Assembly: GCF_018143015.1 (NCBI RefSeq)
Contig: NC_054743.1
Span: 34,931,934-34,995,933, forward strand
Direction of reading: 5' to 3'
Length of the DNA: 64,000 nt
Origin: Lytechinus variegatus
Lineage: Eukaryota; Echinodermata; Echinoidea; Temnopleuroida; Toxopneustidae
How positions within the stretch are numbered: position 1 is the stretch's first letter; every line of letters starts with the position of its first letter. A program made the position numbers and the translations under genes. Below, piece by piece: positions 51,301 to 61,343 of this stretch. The notes under the pieces are model-generated. The model had not been told where the DNA came from, searched no databases, and saw only the letters and a list, made by a program, of their open reading frames with translations.

Positions 51301-54300
51301 AAAGAGAACAGTACAAAATAAATTATACACATTCTATAGTTTTGAATCTGTAGTTTATGTGGATTTTATTTTTAAAATCAGCCTGTATATAGAGAAAGTG
51401 TCTAATGATGAATACATGCTTTATCACAGCACAACACTGTTAATTTGACGCTTGTTGCTTGAGGTTACAACAAAAAAGAGCCCACACGTTTACGGAGTGC
51501 CATTTCTCAACACATTCACAGCGAACGAAATGTAATTCGGTGGCAAAAAATTATCAAAAATAAACTATCGTGTCATAAAATGATAAGAACTACAAAAGAA
51601 AATATATATATAATGAATTTTAATAAATTAATTGATTCATATCTCTTCCATGGATAGAAAAGAAGTATCATGAAGCCCAGCATTCAATAGAAGTGTGGTT
51701 TGAAATTCTAGTTTAGACTAGGGTTAAACCTAAGTTTGATTCTCAGAATACCTCCTTAAGGGATGAAGCAAACTTTCCCACTACTACTACTACCGCTATT
51801 TAATTTCATCAACTCACCTCCATCCATCCGCTTCCCAGCATGCTTTGGAAGTAATCCAGCCGAGCCGAGAGGACACACTTATGGCATGGGAACTGGGTTC
51901 CTTCCTCCGACATCAGGATGACATCACTGAGATGATTGGTGCGATGGAAGCTCAGCGCAGACAGGGCTGGACCAAAGTTACTCAGTCTGCCATCTATCAC
52001 CTTGACATTGTCCAATCTAAGAATCAAAACAATAATTATAATATTGAAAATCTGAAGAACTACTACTGCTACTGAAAGACATGAATTCCATTTTATATGA
52101 AAGCAACACTTTGGACATATTTTGATAATAATAATGATAATAATAGCTGAAAATATAGTGCTTCTTTTTCCAGAGGATTCAGAGAGCAAGTGCAGGTAAC
52201 TCTGCCAAAAGTCCACCTTCCATAAGTCAAATGATCACCTAGGTCGAGGCATTTTCTAGACCAGATTATTCAAAACATGTGATATATATACTCTTCTAAG
52301 TCAAACAGATTATTGTGGTCCCAATGGATTCAACATATGCAGAGTTAACTGTCTTATTACATTATCTTTATCTTGAAGCTAAATCAGAAATGAGACATTT
52401 CACACAATCATAATCTTTATTTCACATCTGTTAACAATACATGTACTAGAATGTTTATACTGCACAATTTGACATAAGGGATACTTTGTTTTTGCTGTTA
52501 GGAATTCAATTACCTTTTGGCAAGAGACTTGATTCCAAATTTCTTAGCTTCTTCCACAACCTGTCTGACAGCTGACAAAGGTCCATGTTTCTCAGCTTTG
52601 AGGTGATCTGACTTTACTCCCTTTTCCTTTTTCTGCCCTTTCTTGCCTTTCTTCTTCCCCTCTCCGACCGTTCTATGTTCCCTATACACAGAATAAGCAG
52701 ACTGGTGTCGGTTTCTCTCATTAATTGTCAGTTCTTCCCTGTTATACACATCCCCCGAACCGGGGTCACAGTCTATGCTTCTTGGGCTGGAAGAACAATG
52801 CTGTTTTGAGTGGCTAATGCGTAGCTGGAAATCGGGGCGGAGCGCATCGCAGGTACCGGTGTACATATACTGCATTAGGACGTGGAAGACGTCGTGGTCG
52901 ATGATATCGGTGAGGTCAATGATTGTGGTTCCTTCGTCATCGACGACCACCTCTGGTTTGTTGGTTATCTTTCCATTGTTCTCAGATGAGGATTCATCGG
53001 GATCGGTAAAGATCTTGTTGAAATACTCACTGCCCTGAGCGAGGATGTACTTATGAGCTGCAATCCGATTATTAGCATTCTATGGAGGGGTAGTAGAAAC
53101 ATGGAAAAGCGCATGAGCATGAATTAACCTCTATGAAATTTTTCGTTCTCCCTATTAGAAATGTCACCAGGTGTTAACTGATATTACCCGTAAAACGAGA
53201 GGTAAAAGAGGTTGAACCTTAACAAGCTAAACATGTGTTTTTATACTAACTCTGTTCAACCTGCTGATTTTAACATATTTGACATCAATAAGGATCAATC
53301 CTAATAATAATACTTTGCTCTTACATAGAATTTAATGAAATTGGACAACATTTCTAAGCCAATACAGATATATCATGTCCCAGTTTGGATTGTGGCTTGC
53401 CTGCACAAGACAATACACTTTCTCCACCAGATCCATTAGCCAATAGGTTAACCTGTTTAATACTGAATTCCCATAGGCTTTGTACATGGATCATCAAGTT
53501 CTGGAAGGCAACAGGATAAGTATGAATTCTTTCAAAAATTCTCCAATGCTTCTTGAATCAAAATACTTTTATGCCAGTTTTTTGCTTCCCATTCTGAAGT
53601 CCACTCACCTTGATAAGTACATCATGGATCAAGTCCATGGAGTCAGCTTCCACCATCAGCTGTTTGAAATCATTCTCAATCTCCGATCCACTCAGTTCAG
53701 GAAGCTCTGTTAGACTGCAGTGCAAGAATGGATAACAATGGTTACAAATGAAACTAGAAATATCACCGAAGGTGAGTAATAATGTAATGTCATGATGGGC
53801 TTTACTCTGATGTCTGCAGCAAGGTTCAAGAGCATTGGATGAAAACTAAGCAAGAACTGAATACGCTAACTAATTTGGCTAAAAATTTGGTTTAAAGATT
53901 GAGCTAATCTATAGTTTGGTTAAAGATTTGGTTTAAAGATTAAACTGTGGTTTGGTTCAAGATTCAGTTTGAAGACTTGACTGTAATTTGGTTATAAAAG
54001 ATTCAGTTCAAAGATTGAACTAAGCTATAGCTTGGTTAAAGACTCAGTTTGAAGATCGAATTGTAGTTTGATTATAAAAGATTCTGTTCAAAGATTGAAC
54101 TAAGCTACAGTTTGGTTTAAGGCTTCAGTTTAAAGACTGAACTGTAGTTTGGTCAAAGATTCAATTTAAATTTTGAACTGTTATTTGGTTGAGGACTCGG
54201 TTTAAAGACTGAAATTAAGGTTTGGTTAAATATTCATTTCAAAAATTGAAATGTAGTTTAATGAAAAACCCAGGTTAAAGATTTAACTGAGGTTTGGTTA

Positions 54301-57300
54301 AGGGTTGAAGTTAAAGATTGAAACATGGATCTCACCTTGTTCTAGGATCCGACTGTAGGACGACAAAGTTGGCTCCTTGAGGGTCACAGGAAACGCCAGT
54401 AGCTCTGTGAATGACTGGTAGACGTTCTATGCTCACAGGCTGCTCCCCTTTGACATCCTTAGATCCCTTCTCTGTGCTAGGTTTACTGGATATGTCAGCT
54501 TCAGAGAAAGATATAAAAAAAATTATTGTAGTTACTATAGTACGTGGGTTTTCTTTTTTTACATTGGTGTGGAAAAATATTGATAATCATACACCATTTA
54601 TCAAAGAATTAATTCCATGGAAAAAAATTGGTCTTTTTTTCAATGTGTCATTTCTTCCCCTTGTAATGAATTTACAAAACGAGAAGTTATCACGGTGAGG
54701 CATATTAAAAGTCAAAGAACATAGAAATCTTCACTAATACATAAACGTACATTTTCCTTTTATATTATTATAGTTTATAATCAAGTTATTTCATAAAACT
54801 AGAAACTTCATAAATTACTGTGCATCAATCAACAGAAAGTTAAAACTAAATTTCACATGACTACTTTGCCCTCATTTAACAAAATAAATCAAAATTCAAA
54901 CAGGAATGTAATGAAATTATAATGTCTCATCTCATCAATTTTAAGTCCACTTAAGTTCTCAGTACAGAGTCATTTAAACACATGCATGCTTTCTTAGATA
55001 TCATATAAAACAACAATACAAAGGAGTACAAGCATGATACCTGAATTTTTCTTGGCACTGATAAATTTGGCACGGAATCCTTCGCCCTCTGATGTCACGA
55101 AGACCATGTTCTGTTCATTAAAGGCGAATCGAGTTACTGATAGCTGTCGACGATGGGTCCATACGCAACGTCTCCATGAATTGTCACTCTTGCGCCAGCT
55201 GGTAACCTATGCATAAACAAAGACCATGTTCCGTTATAAGATCAAATTCAATCTCCTTTTTTTGGACCTCAAATTGGCAATGTTTATACCCTTTTCTACT
55301 CATTTTCTTACTTTGACAAAATTAAATAAATCAAATATAACATGAGTCATAATTTTAATTACAAAATTTGAACAGAAAGTTGCAGACTTTTTATTTGCTA
55401 ACAGTGATTTTATTGTTTTCATAATGTTGCTAAATCTTAGCGGCCAGATGTCCACAATGATAAACCTGTCTTTAAACCTTTTATGTTTCCCTGGGATGGC
55501 CCACAATGATTTTCCAGAAAGATCAATAGGAAAAAAGAGTAGAAAAAAACAGCACAAATCACAATCTGAGCATTAATGTTGTTTCGTTGTATTACCTTGC
55601 CGTTAGAATGAAGAGCAAGAAGATGAAGTTCTTCTCCTCCCTGCTTCTTTAAAACATTTTCAGCCAGCTCGGCATTGAGATGACCACCAATCACTGCAAG
55701 CTGCTTCAAAGACAGGTGACTGAAAAGAAAAGAAGAGAAAACCATATGGCATGGTGACCTATGTTGTGCAGTGCCCCTTGTGCATATCACAATTCTATAT
55801 CAAAAGTACAAGCGCAACAACCATAATCATTACATCTGCAATACAAAGACAGATATTCATTAAAGAATCCAAGTTAAAATGGGGAAGAAATACTAAATTT
55901 CAGGCATTTAATTTCATGGCCTCAAAATTCCGTAATCATCTGTAAAATTAATGGGTGCAGACAAGGGGTACCATTGATTTCCCCCAAACTAAAAATGACA
56001 GTTCATGGGTTTACATTGGCAATTCATATATTTTGCTTAAACTTTGATGAGATTTTTGGTGCTCTTACTCTTGAGAATATAAATAATAATATCAACTGAA
56101 ACTTTTGTAAAATTCAAGAGAAATTTAATGTTTATATTCAATTTGTAGGTCTGCACACATGTGGATCCCCTTTTATACATGTACATCACATAACAGCTTG
56201 GCATCGGCATTTAGGTTGGAGCATAATAATAAAATAGTGTTGGGTTATGCACGACCCACTGATTTTTTTATAACTAAAGTAGTTCTGCTGGGAAAACAAA
56301 ACTTTTTTTAAATGGGCTTCAATTAGGTTGAAATGCATTACTTACTTTGATGCGACCTTCCTGCACTGGTATTCATGAAGGACGTAGATATCGCCATCCT
56401 TGGTCAAGCAGACCGTAGCAGCATCACTGGTCACTACATCCTTAATGATGATATTAGGATGAGAGAGGGAGGTGACTTGATGGAAGCTACTAATGTACTT
56501 CTCTCCTTTGTAGTGACCTGCAAAGAATGATATGAATAAGAACAATATGAATGATTGAGATTATCAAAACCTACGTATTAGAAAATCAACCAAAAGGGTG
56601 AAACAGCATCAGTGATCATCCTACATCCTTAATGCAGGATGAGAGAATGAGAAAGAGAGAGGGGACTTGATGGAAGCTACTAATGTACTTCTCTCCTTTG
56701 TAGTGACCTGCAAAAATGATTAAAATGAACAGTAATTTCATAAAACCCTAATTACGAGAGAAACGCTGAAAGAGGATTAGCCCAGTCTTTGTCTTTAGTA
56801 TGAAACATTTCTAATGGATTCACGAAAGCTGCTCCGGTGACAATTGCTCCGCTATGAATTCCACACTAACTTCAACCCATGACATTGACTCCAGCAATAA
56901 TTGCTCTGAAGGAAAATCAGCATGTTATGCTAAACATAAAACCTAACTTCCAAAACTAAACCAACCCCAATCCAAATCTATACATTATTTTGAACTAAAG
57001 ACTCTATCAAAATCTTAACTCTATGCCCTCTGAGAAATCACGACTGGAGCAAATGTTGCAGGAGCATATGTCATGTCACCAATTAAACACTACACCTTAC
57101 CCTAAGCCTAACATAAAACCCTATTGCAACCCTAGCCCTACATATCAGACAAAATCAAGCCCTGAGCAATTGTCGCAGGAGTTGTGTCACCTCTCTAAAT
57201 AGACATTGACACAAACCTAGCTGTCCTGCATTCAGTCCTAACGTGAACACAGCTTCTCTGGTATAGATGACTGTATGGAAGCGACCTGCTGCTATTCCTC

Positions 57301-59563
57301 TAATCTCCTTGTTCTTCAAGCTCTTGGTGCCTATTGTCTTTGGTATCAAACATTTCTGACCAATGGTGGAGTGACCAAGCTGGAGGTAGGTGTTTTCACC
57401 ACAGGACATCACATTTCCACTGATGAAGAAAAAAAAAGACATAATATTGATCAAACAATACTATTTTGTTGCAAGCCATTTCATCAATTATTGATACCAG
57501 GAGATTTAGTATATTTCAACTTACATTATACAAACTGCTTAACCCAAATCCTCCTGACATTGTTTTGTCAAACATGATAACATAAAAATGTCTTAGAAAA
57601 AAGACATAGCCATACAGAGGCCATATTGCAGAGCATATGAAAAAGTCTATAAATATAAACAAGCAACAATGAAAATTCTAGCTATGCTCAGAGTGCATGC
57701 TGTGAATGCGGAAGCTTGAAGCTGAACTCCACTTTTGGTGGAGTTCAGCTTATTTCTAAATTTAATCAGCGTCTGATCAACTTTCCTCTTGTTCTCTCTT
57801 GTGGTAAAAGGATCTGTAAGCTCACAAGACAAACACTAACCTGTCCATGAGGAAGACAGAATGATCCCGCGCTGCTGCTACCTTCTTACACCGGGCTCCA
57901 AGAGATTTGAGAAGCTGTGGTCTCAGACAGGTTGCTTCATCACCAAGACCAAGTCTGCCACCCTGGCCATGACCGCACACCAACACTCTACCTTGGTGTG
58001 TTAGAAAGAGGGTGTGGAACTTGCACATTACAACCTGGTGGGATAGAAAGGAAAGTTATAACATACTCTTGACGTTTGAGAGTCCAAGGGAAATGAAATG
58101 AATCAGGTAAATCCAACTGTATCTAGAAAAAAAAAGGAAATAAAAATTCCAGAATTGCAATTGTGATTGTTGTGCGGATTATGGCATCCCTTACCTGAAA
58201 ATGACTTTGTAAATTACCAATTACAAGCAAGAGGTGTTAAAAAAGATATTGGGCAAGTTCACGTTGCTTTTGACCATAAAAACATAGCCTTCACATTCTT
58301 ATTCTAGAAAGTTTTGTAATTACTGCAATAAAGCCCTTCTTTAATTATATTGAATGCCTACAGCTAGAGAATCCACCAACTCAGGTAAATCTCTACTGCA
58401 CTGCCTACCATAAGCCAGGATTTAACAAAGCCCTTACCTGTTTAATACTGTGATTGTCTGCGGCTAGAGAATCCACCAGCTCAGGTTGATCTCTGCTCCG
58501 CTGCCTGCCATGCCCGAGGTTAAAATTCGAGTTGGTTCCCCATGAATAAGCCTGGGTAGGATCCACAGGGTCAAAGGTCACATAAGCTGGTTTGTCTTTC
58601 ATTACCAACTCCAACGGGGTCAGCTCATCCTTGTCGTATCGCTTCAACGATGCTCCATGCTAAGAATAGAGAGATTGTGGTGTAATAAATAATGTCTTGG
58701 AAATGAGTTCATAAAAATAAACACAAACATATGACCAAGTACAGACTCTTGTGGTACAAGCCATAATAAGTGTGGGTTACTTGTTCAACAATGCTTTTTG
58801 AACCAGATACTTGAGTATTCTTTTCTATTCTTATATCAAGTTTGATGGCCTAGAAAATATAAAGAACAGTAAGTGATTACTGCAAGAATTAAAAGAATCT
58901 CATTCGTTGTTTATTTCATTTTTATACTAATCTTGAGAGCACAAGGATGGTCATTTTTTTCAATTAAAGATGTATTTCAGAGACTTCATAAAAAAAAACA
59001 CTGGCAAATCTTTAAAATGAAACCAATTACAATAAGAATGTCTTCAAAATATGCACTTATGTGCATAGTTTTTCCTCTGGGTGTTTCAAAAAAAGTAGAG
59101 ACTTAATGTTCATGTGTGTCCATAGAAACAATCAGATCATAAGAAAACATTCGCTCCTGGTACTCATCAACAAGATTGAAAAATACCATACGTCTTTGGC
59201 ACTTTACATTCAAATCAAACTTAGATTAAACTAACTCACCCGTATTAGACTGATAGCACATGAGATCTGTCCAAAGAACAGACTCCTATGCAGCGGGGTC
59301 CAGCCAGACTCCTTGTCCCTTACACGACAATCTGCTCCTTTGGCCAGAAGCCATTCCACAACCTCTAACTTTCCACAGGAAGCTGCAACATGAAGAAGAT
59401 TCCTTCCGCTGAAGTCAGAGACAAAGAATGGATTGAGGCAGTGGGAGAGGATGAAGGTCTTGATCTGATGAGTGGTTCCACAGGTGATGACCGCAGTCAT
59501 GTCCTGGCCATGCTCCTGGGAACGACATCGAGGAGTGCACTCCCATTCAAGGAGATGCTCCAT
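35580..59563 (-). CDS. IBTK: IBTK orthologue, complete 20-exon gene, 1,436 aa
   Basis: All 20 exons join in frame across GT-AG introns (4,311 coding bases with stop), and domain order and local sequence match vertebrate IBTK (about 1,350 aa in human). Order: ankyrin region (about residues 45-130), RCC1-type repeats (about 140-470), BTB1 (about 545-670), BTB2 (about 770-885), a Ser/Pro/Lys-rich linker, and the C-terminal tail. The start ATG at 59561-59563 begins MEHLLEWECTPRCRS, close to the human N-terminus, and TGA is at 35580-35582. IBTK proteins act as CUL3 ubiquitin-ligase adaptors in vertebrates and bind BTK through the PH domain; the BTB pair supports the adaptor role here, while BTK binding in this organism is unknown. 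No frameshift or missing domain was seen. Introns are loaded with repeats. Exons are given in the three block entries. Confidence 0.96.
35966..36345 (+). repeat. tRNA-derived SINE with (ATC)n/(TAG)n tail in IBTK intron
   Basis: The head has AGTGGATTAGTCTTC (A-box-like) and GGGTTCGAATCAC (B-box-like). The body AACCCAGGTGAGGGAAATGG is shared with copies at 44649-44940 and 63311-63528. The tail is simple triplet repeats (36238-36345). It lies in intron 19. Confidence 0.8.
37700..37955. repeat. Degenerate minisatellite with ATAGGATCAAACTTTCT unit
   Basis: TAGGATCAAACTTTC or TAGGATCTAACTTTC recurs at least eight times with irregular spacers of about 20-35 bases in IBTK intron 17. Confidence 0.75.
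37965..38365. repeat. Dispersed repeat, second copy (IBTK intron 17)
   Basis: Collinear with 23925-24310 in the large transposon, including AAAACCAGGCTTAATTGTCA, TTCACACTGAAGATCACC and the end ACCACAACTGGAATTTATCT. The copies differ at scattered sites. No coding potential. Confidence 0.8.
38388..38525. mobile_element. Foldback MITE built on GTTACCATNATGGTAAC
   Basis: The left arm TGCCGTTGCATAAATGTTAC and the right arm GTAACTTTTGTGCCACAGGGCA are inverted repeats, and the interior is itself rich in GGTAAC/GTTACC palindromes with CCAATCAGAATCCAGGA. A relative lies at 50546-50676. Confidence 0.7.
39050..39623. mobile_element. MITE with TTAAAGGAGAATGAAACCTTTGG ends
   Basis: The left end AAAGGAGAATGAAACCTTTG and the right end CCAAAGGTTTCATTCCCCTT are near-perfect inverted repeats. 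Inner halves also fold (AATGAGAAAGTTATGAGCAT and its complement ATGCTCATAACTTTCTCATT). No open frame. It is in IBTK intron 17. Confidence 0.85.
40242..40846. mobile_element. MITE of the AAAGGACAAGTCCACC family in IBTK intron 17
   Basis: The ends GTTAAAGGCCAAGTCATCCC and GGGGTGGACTTGTTCTTTTAA are inverted repeats. The interior is shared with 13273-13879. The 175-codon frame at 40447-40974 crosses it and is not a gene. Confidence 0.78.
42190..42445. mobile_element. Two tandem foldback MITE copies with TTCATGAAAC ends
   Basis: Copy 1 runs from a G-run and TTCATGAAACACCTTG (42196) to TTTCATGAAATGCTCCCC (about 42328). A second partial copy starts CTGGGGAGTGTTTCATG (42339). Both share TGCTCTGAGCCAAT(C/T)AAATG. 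Relatives are at 45444-45690 and 47596-47745. Confidence 0.7.
42590..43050. repeat. Large imperfect palindrome of TGGACGAAATGG-type units
   Basis: The left half carries ATCATCACTTCGTCTAAT-like words and the right half the complementary GGACGAAATGG, GGACGAACTG and AGACCGAATG words, each about 20 bases apart. The outer arms (CAATTCATC...GGCAACTCGTCCACT and AGTGGACGAGTTGGTAATTG) pair. It is a non-autonomous TIR element whose arms are made of short repeats. A related series lies at 47440-47600. Confidence 0.7.
43345..44107. mobile_element. Composite MITE with nested repeat
   Basis: The left end (TTATAGGGCAAGTCCTTCTC) and right end (CTGGTATTTCCTTCTCCTTTA) come from decayed MITEs similar to the families at 40242 and 39050. 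A nested unit at 43597-43868 has inverted arms around GATTGATTGGATCAATCG and ends AGACAGGGCCCTGA, and is shared with 33973-34055. Confidence 0.5.
44649..44940 (+). repeat. tRNA-derived SINE in IBTK intron 17
   Basis: The head is TGTGGCCAAGTGGATTAGTC (A box). The B-box region is damaged. The body CTCTCAACCCAGGTGAGG and the tail TGTGCTATATAAAGAAGTAT match the family seen at 35966 and 63311. Confidence 0.75.
45402..45690. repeat. Local duplication copying the IBTK exon 17 acceptor plus foldback MITE pair
   Basis: The block CACCTTGGCCCTGTTTACAC (45401-45420, exon 17 start and its acceptor) recurs as CACCTTGGTCCCGTTTACAC at 45522-45541. About 100 bases of flanking sequence follow in each copy, including GTTTCATG and GAGCCAATCAGATGCAAGGA. 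The second copy lacks the downstream exon body. Confidence 0.75.
47440..47745. repeat. TGGACNAAATGG-type repeats followed by foldback MITE
   Basis: At 47440-47590 the words ATGGTAGATGG, AAATGGTTAGTGGATG and GACCAAGTGGGTG resemble the palindrome at 42590. At 47596-47745 inverted arms GCGAGCGTTTCATGAAGG and GGAACGCTCCCCAGG surround TGTCCGACAAGTT...AACTTGTCGGACA. Confidence 0.6.
49177..49954. mobile_element. piggyBac-type MITE with TTAA target sites
   Basis: TTAA at 49177-49180 and 49951-49954 flank perfect inverted ends CCCTATCTAGGCCGG...CCGGCCTAGATAGGG. The subterminal zones carry long G and C homopolymers and CGCG-rich sequence, and the centre (about 49,330-49,780) is AT-rich and non-coding. 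TTAA duplication with CCC-starting ends is the hallmark of piggyBac. No transposase is encoded. It lies in IBTK intron 13. Confidence 0.85.
50123..54498 (-). CDS. IBTK: IBTK exons 8-13: tandem BTB domains
   Basis: Exon 8 54498-54336, exon 9 53714-53609, exon 10 53079-52514, exon 11 52016-51818, exon 12 51261-51063, exon 13 50301-50123. BTB1 begins SMDLIHDVLIK and continues in exon 10 with NRIAAHKYILAQGSEYFNKIF, has an acidic insertion, then HDVFHVLMQYMYTGTCD and a lysine-rich tail (KKKGKKGQKKEKG). BTB2 (exons 11-12) reads HLSDVILMSEEGTQFPCHKC, then VLSARLDYFQSMLGSGW, then ILDLLLDYLYMDQVP and IADQLFVTRLKDMCEIAL. Exon 13 continues a BACK-like helical segment, ELLEFASMYQAKQLKASC. Paired BTB domains of this kind recruit CUL3 in characterised family members. 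Confidence 0.94.
50546..50676. mobile_element. Short foldback MITE with CAGGGCCCTGTTGCATAAAA ends
   Basis: The arms CAGGGCCCTGTTGCATAAAA and TTTTATGCAACGGGTCCCTG are inverted over about 20 bases around GTTACCATTATGGTAAC and CTACCATGGTAG palindromes. Related to 38388-38525. Confidence 0.82.
53880..54325. repeat. Minisatellite of GGTTTAAAGATTGAACTGTAGTTT-like units in IBTK intron 8
   Basis: About fifteen degenerate units of 25-40 bases alternate TTTGGTTAAAGATT(C/T) and (G/C)AAGATTGAACT(G/A)(T/A)AG words. The block ends just before the exon 8 donor. Confidence 0.8.
55041..59563 (-). CDS. IBTK: IBTK exons 1-7: ankyrin and RCC1 region
   Basis: Exon 1 59563-59240, exon 2 58659-58438, exon 3 58034-57841, exon 4 57419-57217, exon 5 56517-56346, exon 6 55719-55596, exon 7 55206-55041. 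Exon 1 carries GRNLLHVAASCGKLEVVEWL and the DKESGWTPLHRSLFFGQ ankyrin signature. Exon 2 gives LELVMKDKPAYVTF and the first RCC1-like AYSWGTNSNFNLGHG. Exon 3 gives VCGHGQGGRLGLGDE, a textbook RCC1 blade strand. Exon 4 gives GIAAGRFHTVIYTREAV, exon 5 VCLTKDGDIYVL and exon 6 LHLLALHSNGKV. Exon 7 gives WRRCVWTHRRQLSVTRFAFNEQ. Each junction keeps the phase of its neighbour, which is strong evidence for the model. Confidence 0.94.
56608..56722 (-). repeat. IBTK: Partial duplicate of IBTK exon 5 and its acceptor
   Basis: Sequence 56423-56530 (5' half of exon 5 plus acceptor) is repeated here, upstream in transcript order. The copy keeps a usable-looking acceptor (TTTTTGCAG before GTCACTACAAAGG) but has small indels and no donor, so it is not a full exon. 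Confidence 0.82.
58347..58425 (-). repeat. IBTK: Decayed duplicate of the 3' part of IBTK exon 2
   Basis: CTAGAGAATCCACCAACTCA and the following CTACTGCACTGCCTACCAT copy the exon 2 sequence at 58461-58512 with several changes. It lies in intron 2, directly downstream of exon 2 in transcript order. Confidence 0.78.
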
Positions 59564-59839
59564 TGGTGATTATGTTCTGGAAAATAGCAATGTCCAGAGT
59601 CTAGTTGGTGAAACTTTAAGCAGGAAGATAGGTTGTTACCTTATAAGATCCCTCACACTTCTCAAATAGCTATACCTCTCTTGTCTAAATCAGTAAACAA
59701 AGATGTTATCAATGGTTGCTAAATCACAGAGGAATGCTTTTACGGATCCACCTGAACCAATGTTAATGATCAGACTTGATGATTACTTTCCAGTTAATAT
59801 GGTGAAGAGTGAAACTTGGTGTGTAAACTTTAATCCAAT

Positions 59840-60165
59840 CTTGAAGATATTTAGACACGCTAGTTATCACTCGGGCCTTGGATATTCTCAAGATTCTCTA
59901 GCTATTCAGATACTCCGGCCAAACCAAAAGGCTTGATGATGCTCAGATTCTACAGCCAATCCTTGGGGCTTGAAGCTACTTGAGACTTTCTAATCAACCC
60001 TCAGTGCTTGGTGATTCACAGATACTCTTGTTGACCCTCAAAGCTTGGAGATATATACTAAAATACTCTGGCCAACCCTCAAGGCTCGACAATACTCCGA
60101 TTCTTTGGTCAATCCTCAGAGCTTGAAGACTCTTGGATACTCTAGTCAACCCTCAGGGCTGCTAC
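59840..60165. repeat. Degenerate minisatellite upstream of IBTK
   Basis: The unit GATACTCTNGNCAACCCTCA(G/A)GGCTTGA recurs about seven times with a period near 40-50 bases. It lies 0.3-0.6 kb upstream of the IBTK start codon, within the likely promoter or 5' UTR region. No core promoter motif could be assigned. Confidence 0.78.
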
Positions 60166-60402
60166 TCACAGCCCCACAGCCACAAGGGCCATGGTGACTA
60201 GAGCTCAGTTAAGCACACATAATGGTCAATCGGTCAGCCTGCATGTAATAGGGGAAAAAAGTACCACACAAAAACTAGACTTTTAAAGAGTTCTTAATAC
60301 CAATGCCTACACTAGAGTGTCAGATTAATGATTTTCCAAGTCAAGAAATACAGCATGTAGATGAGCATCCATGATTCTATTTAATCAACAAGGCAAAAGC
60401 GA

Positions 60403-61343
60403 TTTTGTGTCTCGCCCACGTATGAAAATAACCAGAAATATCGTGATTCGCGAGGGCATGCAACAGAAATGTATTGAAACTTCATTGTAATATGACTGGG
60501 ATGGAATAACACTTGCCTTAAGAGCCTTGCACGTAAATTTTAATGTTGACCTGAAAATGACCTTTGACCTTATCATGTGACCTCCGACTGCAGCATAACA
60601 TGCAGGTCCCCCAAGTCAATCTACCATCCAAGTTTGGTTGAAAAGCACCTTACGGTTGCGGAGTTAGGTAAGGTTGACCTGAAAATGACCTTTGACCTTA
60701 TTGTGTGACCTCCGACTGCAGCATAACATGCAGGTCCCCCAAGTCCATCCACCATCCAAGTTTGGTTGAAAAGTGACTTACGGTTGCAGAGTTAGGAGTC
60801 ATAAGAGAGTCTTGCATGTAAACTTTAACGTTGACCTGAAAATGACCTTTGACCTTACCACGTGACCTCTGACTGCAGCCTAACATGCAGGTCCCCCAAG
60901 TCCATCTACCATCCAAGTTTGGTTGAAAAGCGACTTACGGTTGCGGAGTTAGGTGTCATAAGAGAGTCTTGCATGTAAACTTTAACGTTGACCTGAAAAT
61001 GACCTTTGACCTTACGATGTGACCTCCGACTGCAGCATATTATGCAGGTCCCCCAAGTCCATCTACCATCCAAGTTTGGTTGAAAAGCGACCTACGGTTG
61101 CGGAGTTAGGTGTCATAAGAGAGTCTTGCATGTAAACTTTAACGTTGACCTGAAAATGATCTTTGACCGTACCATGTGACCTCCAACTGCAGCATAACAT
61201 GCAGGTCCCCCAAGTCCATCTACCATCCAAGTTTGGTTGAAAAGCGACTTACGGTTGTGGAGTTATGTGTCATTAGATTTGTGACAGACGGACGACATTT
61301 GGATCCCTAAGTCTCGCCTTCTACTCTGGTGGGCGAGACAAAA
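60403..61343. mobile_element. TIR-bounded element containing five 157-bp tandem repeats
   Basis: The ends TTTTGTGTCTCGCCCAC and GTGGGCGAGACAAAA are inverted. Inside, GTTGACCTGAAAATGA starts units at 60544, 60673, 60830, 60987 and 61144. Spacing is 157 bases except the first unit, which is 28 bases short. Each unit has CTGCAGC(A/C)TAACATGCAGG and CATCCAAGTTTGGTTGAAAA. No coding potential. The GTGACAGACGGACGAC word near the right end is common in such marine-invertebrate repeats. Confidence 0.85.
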
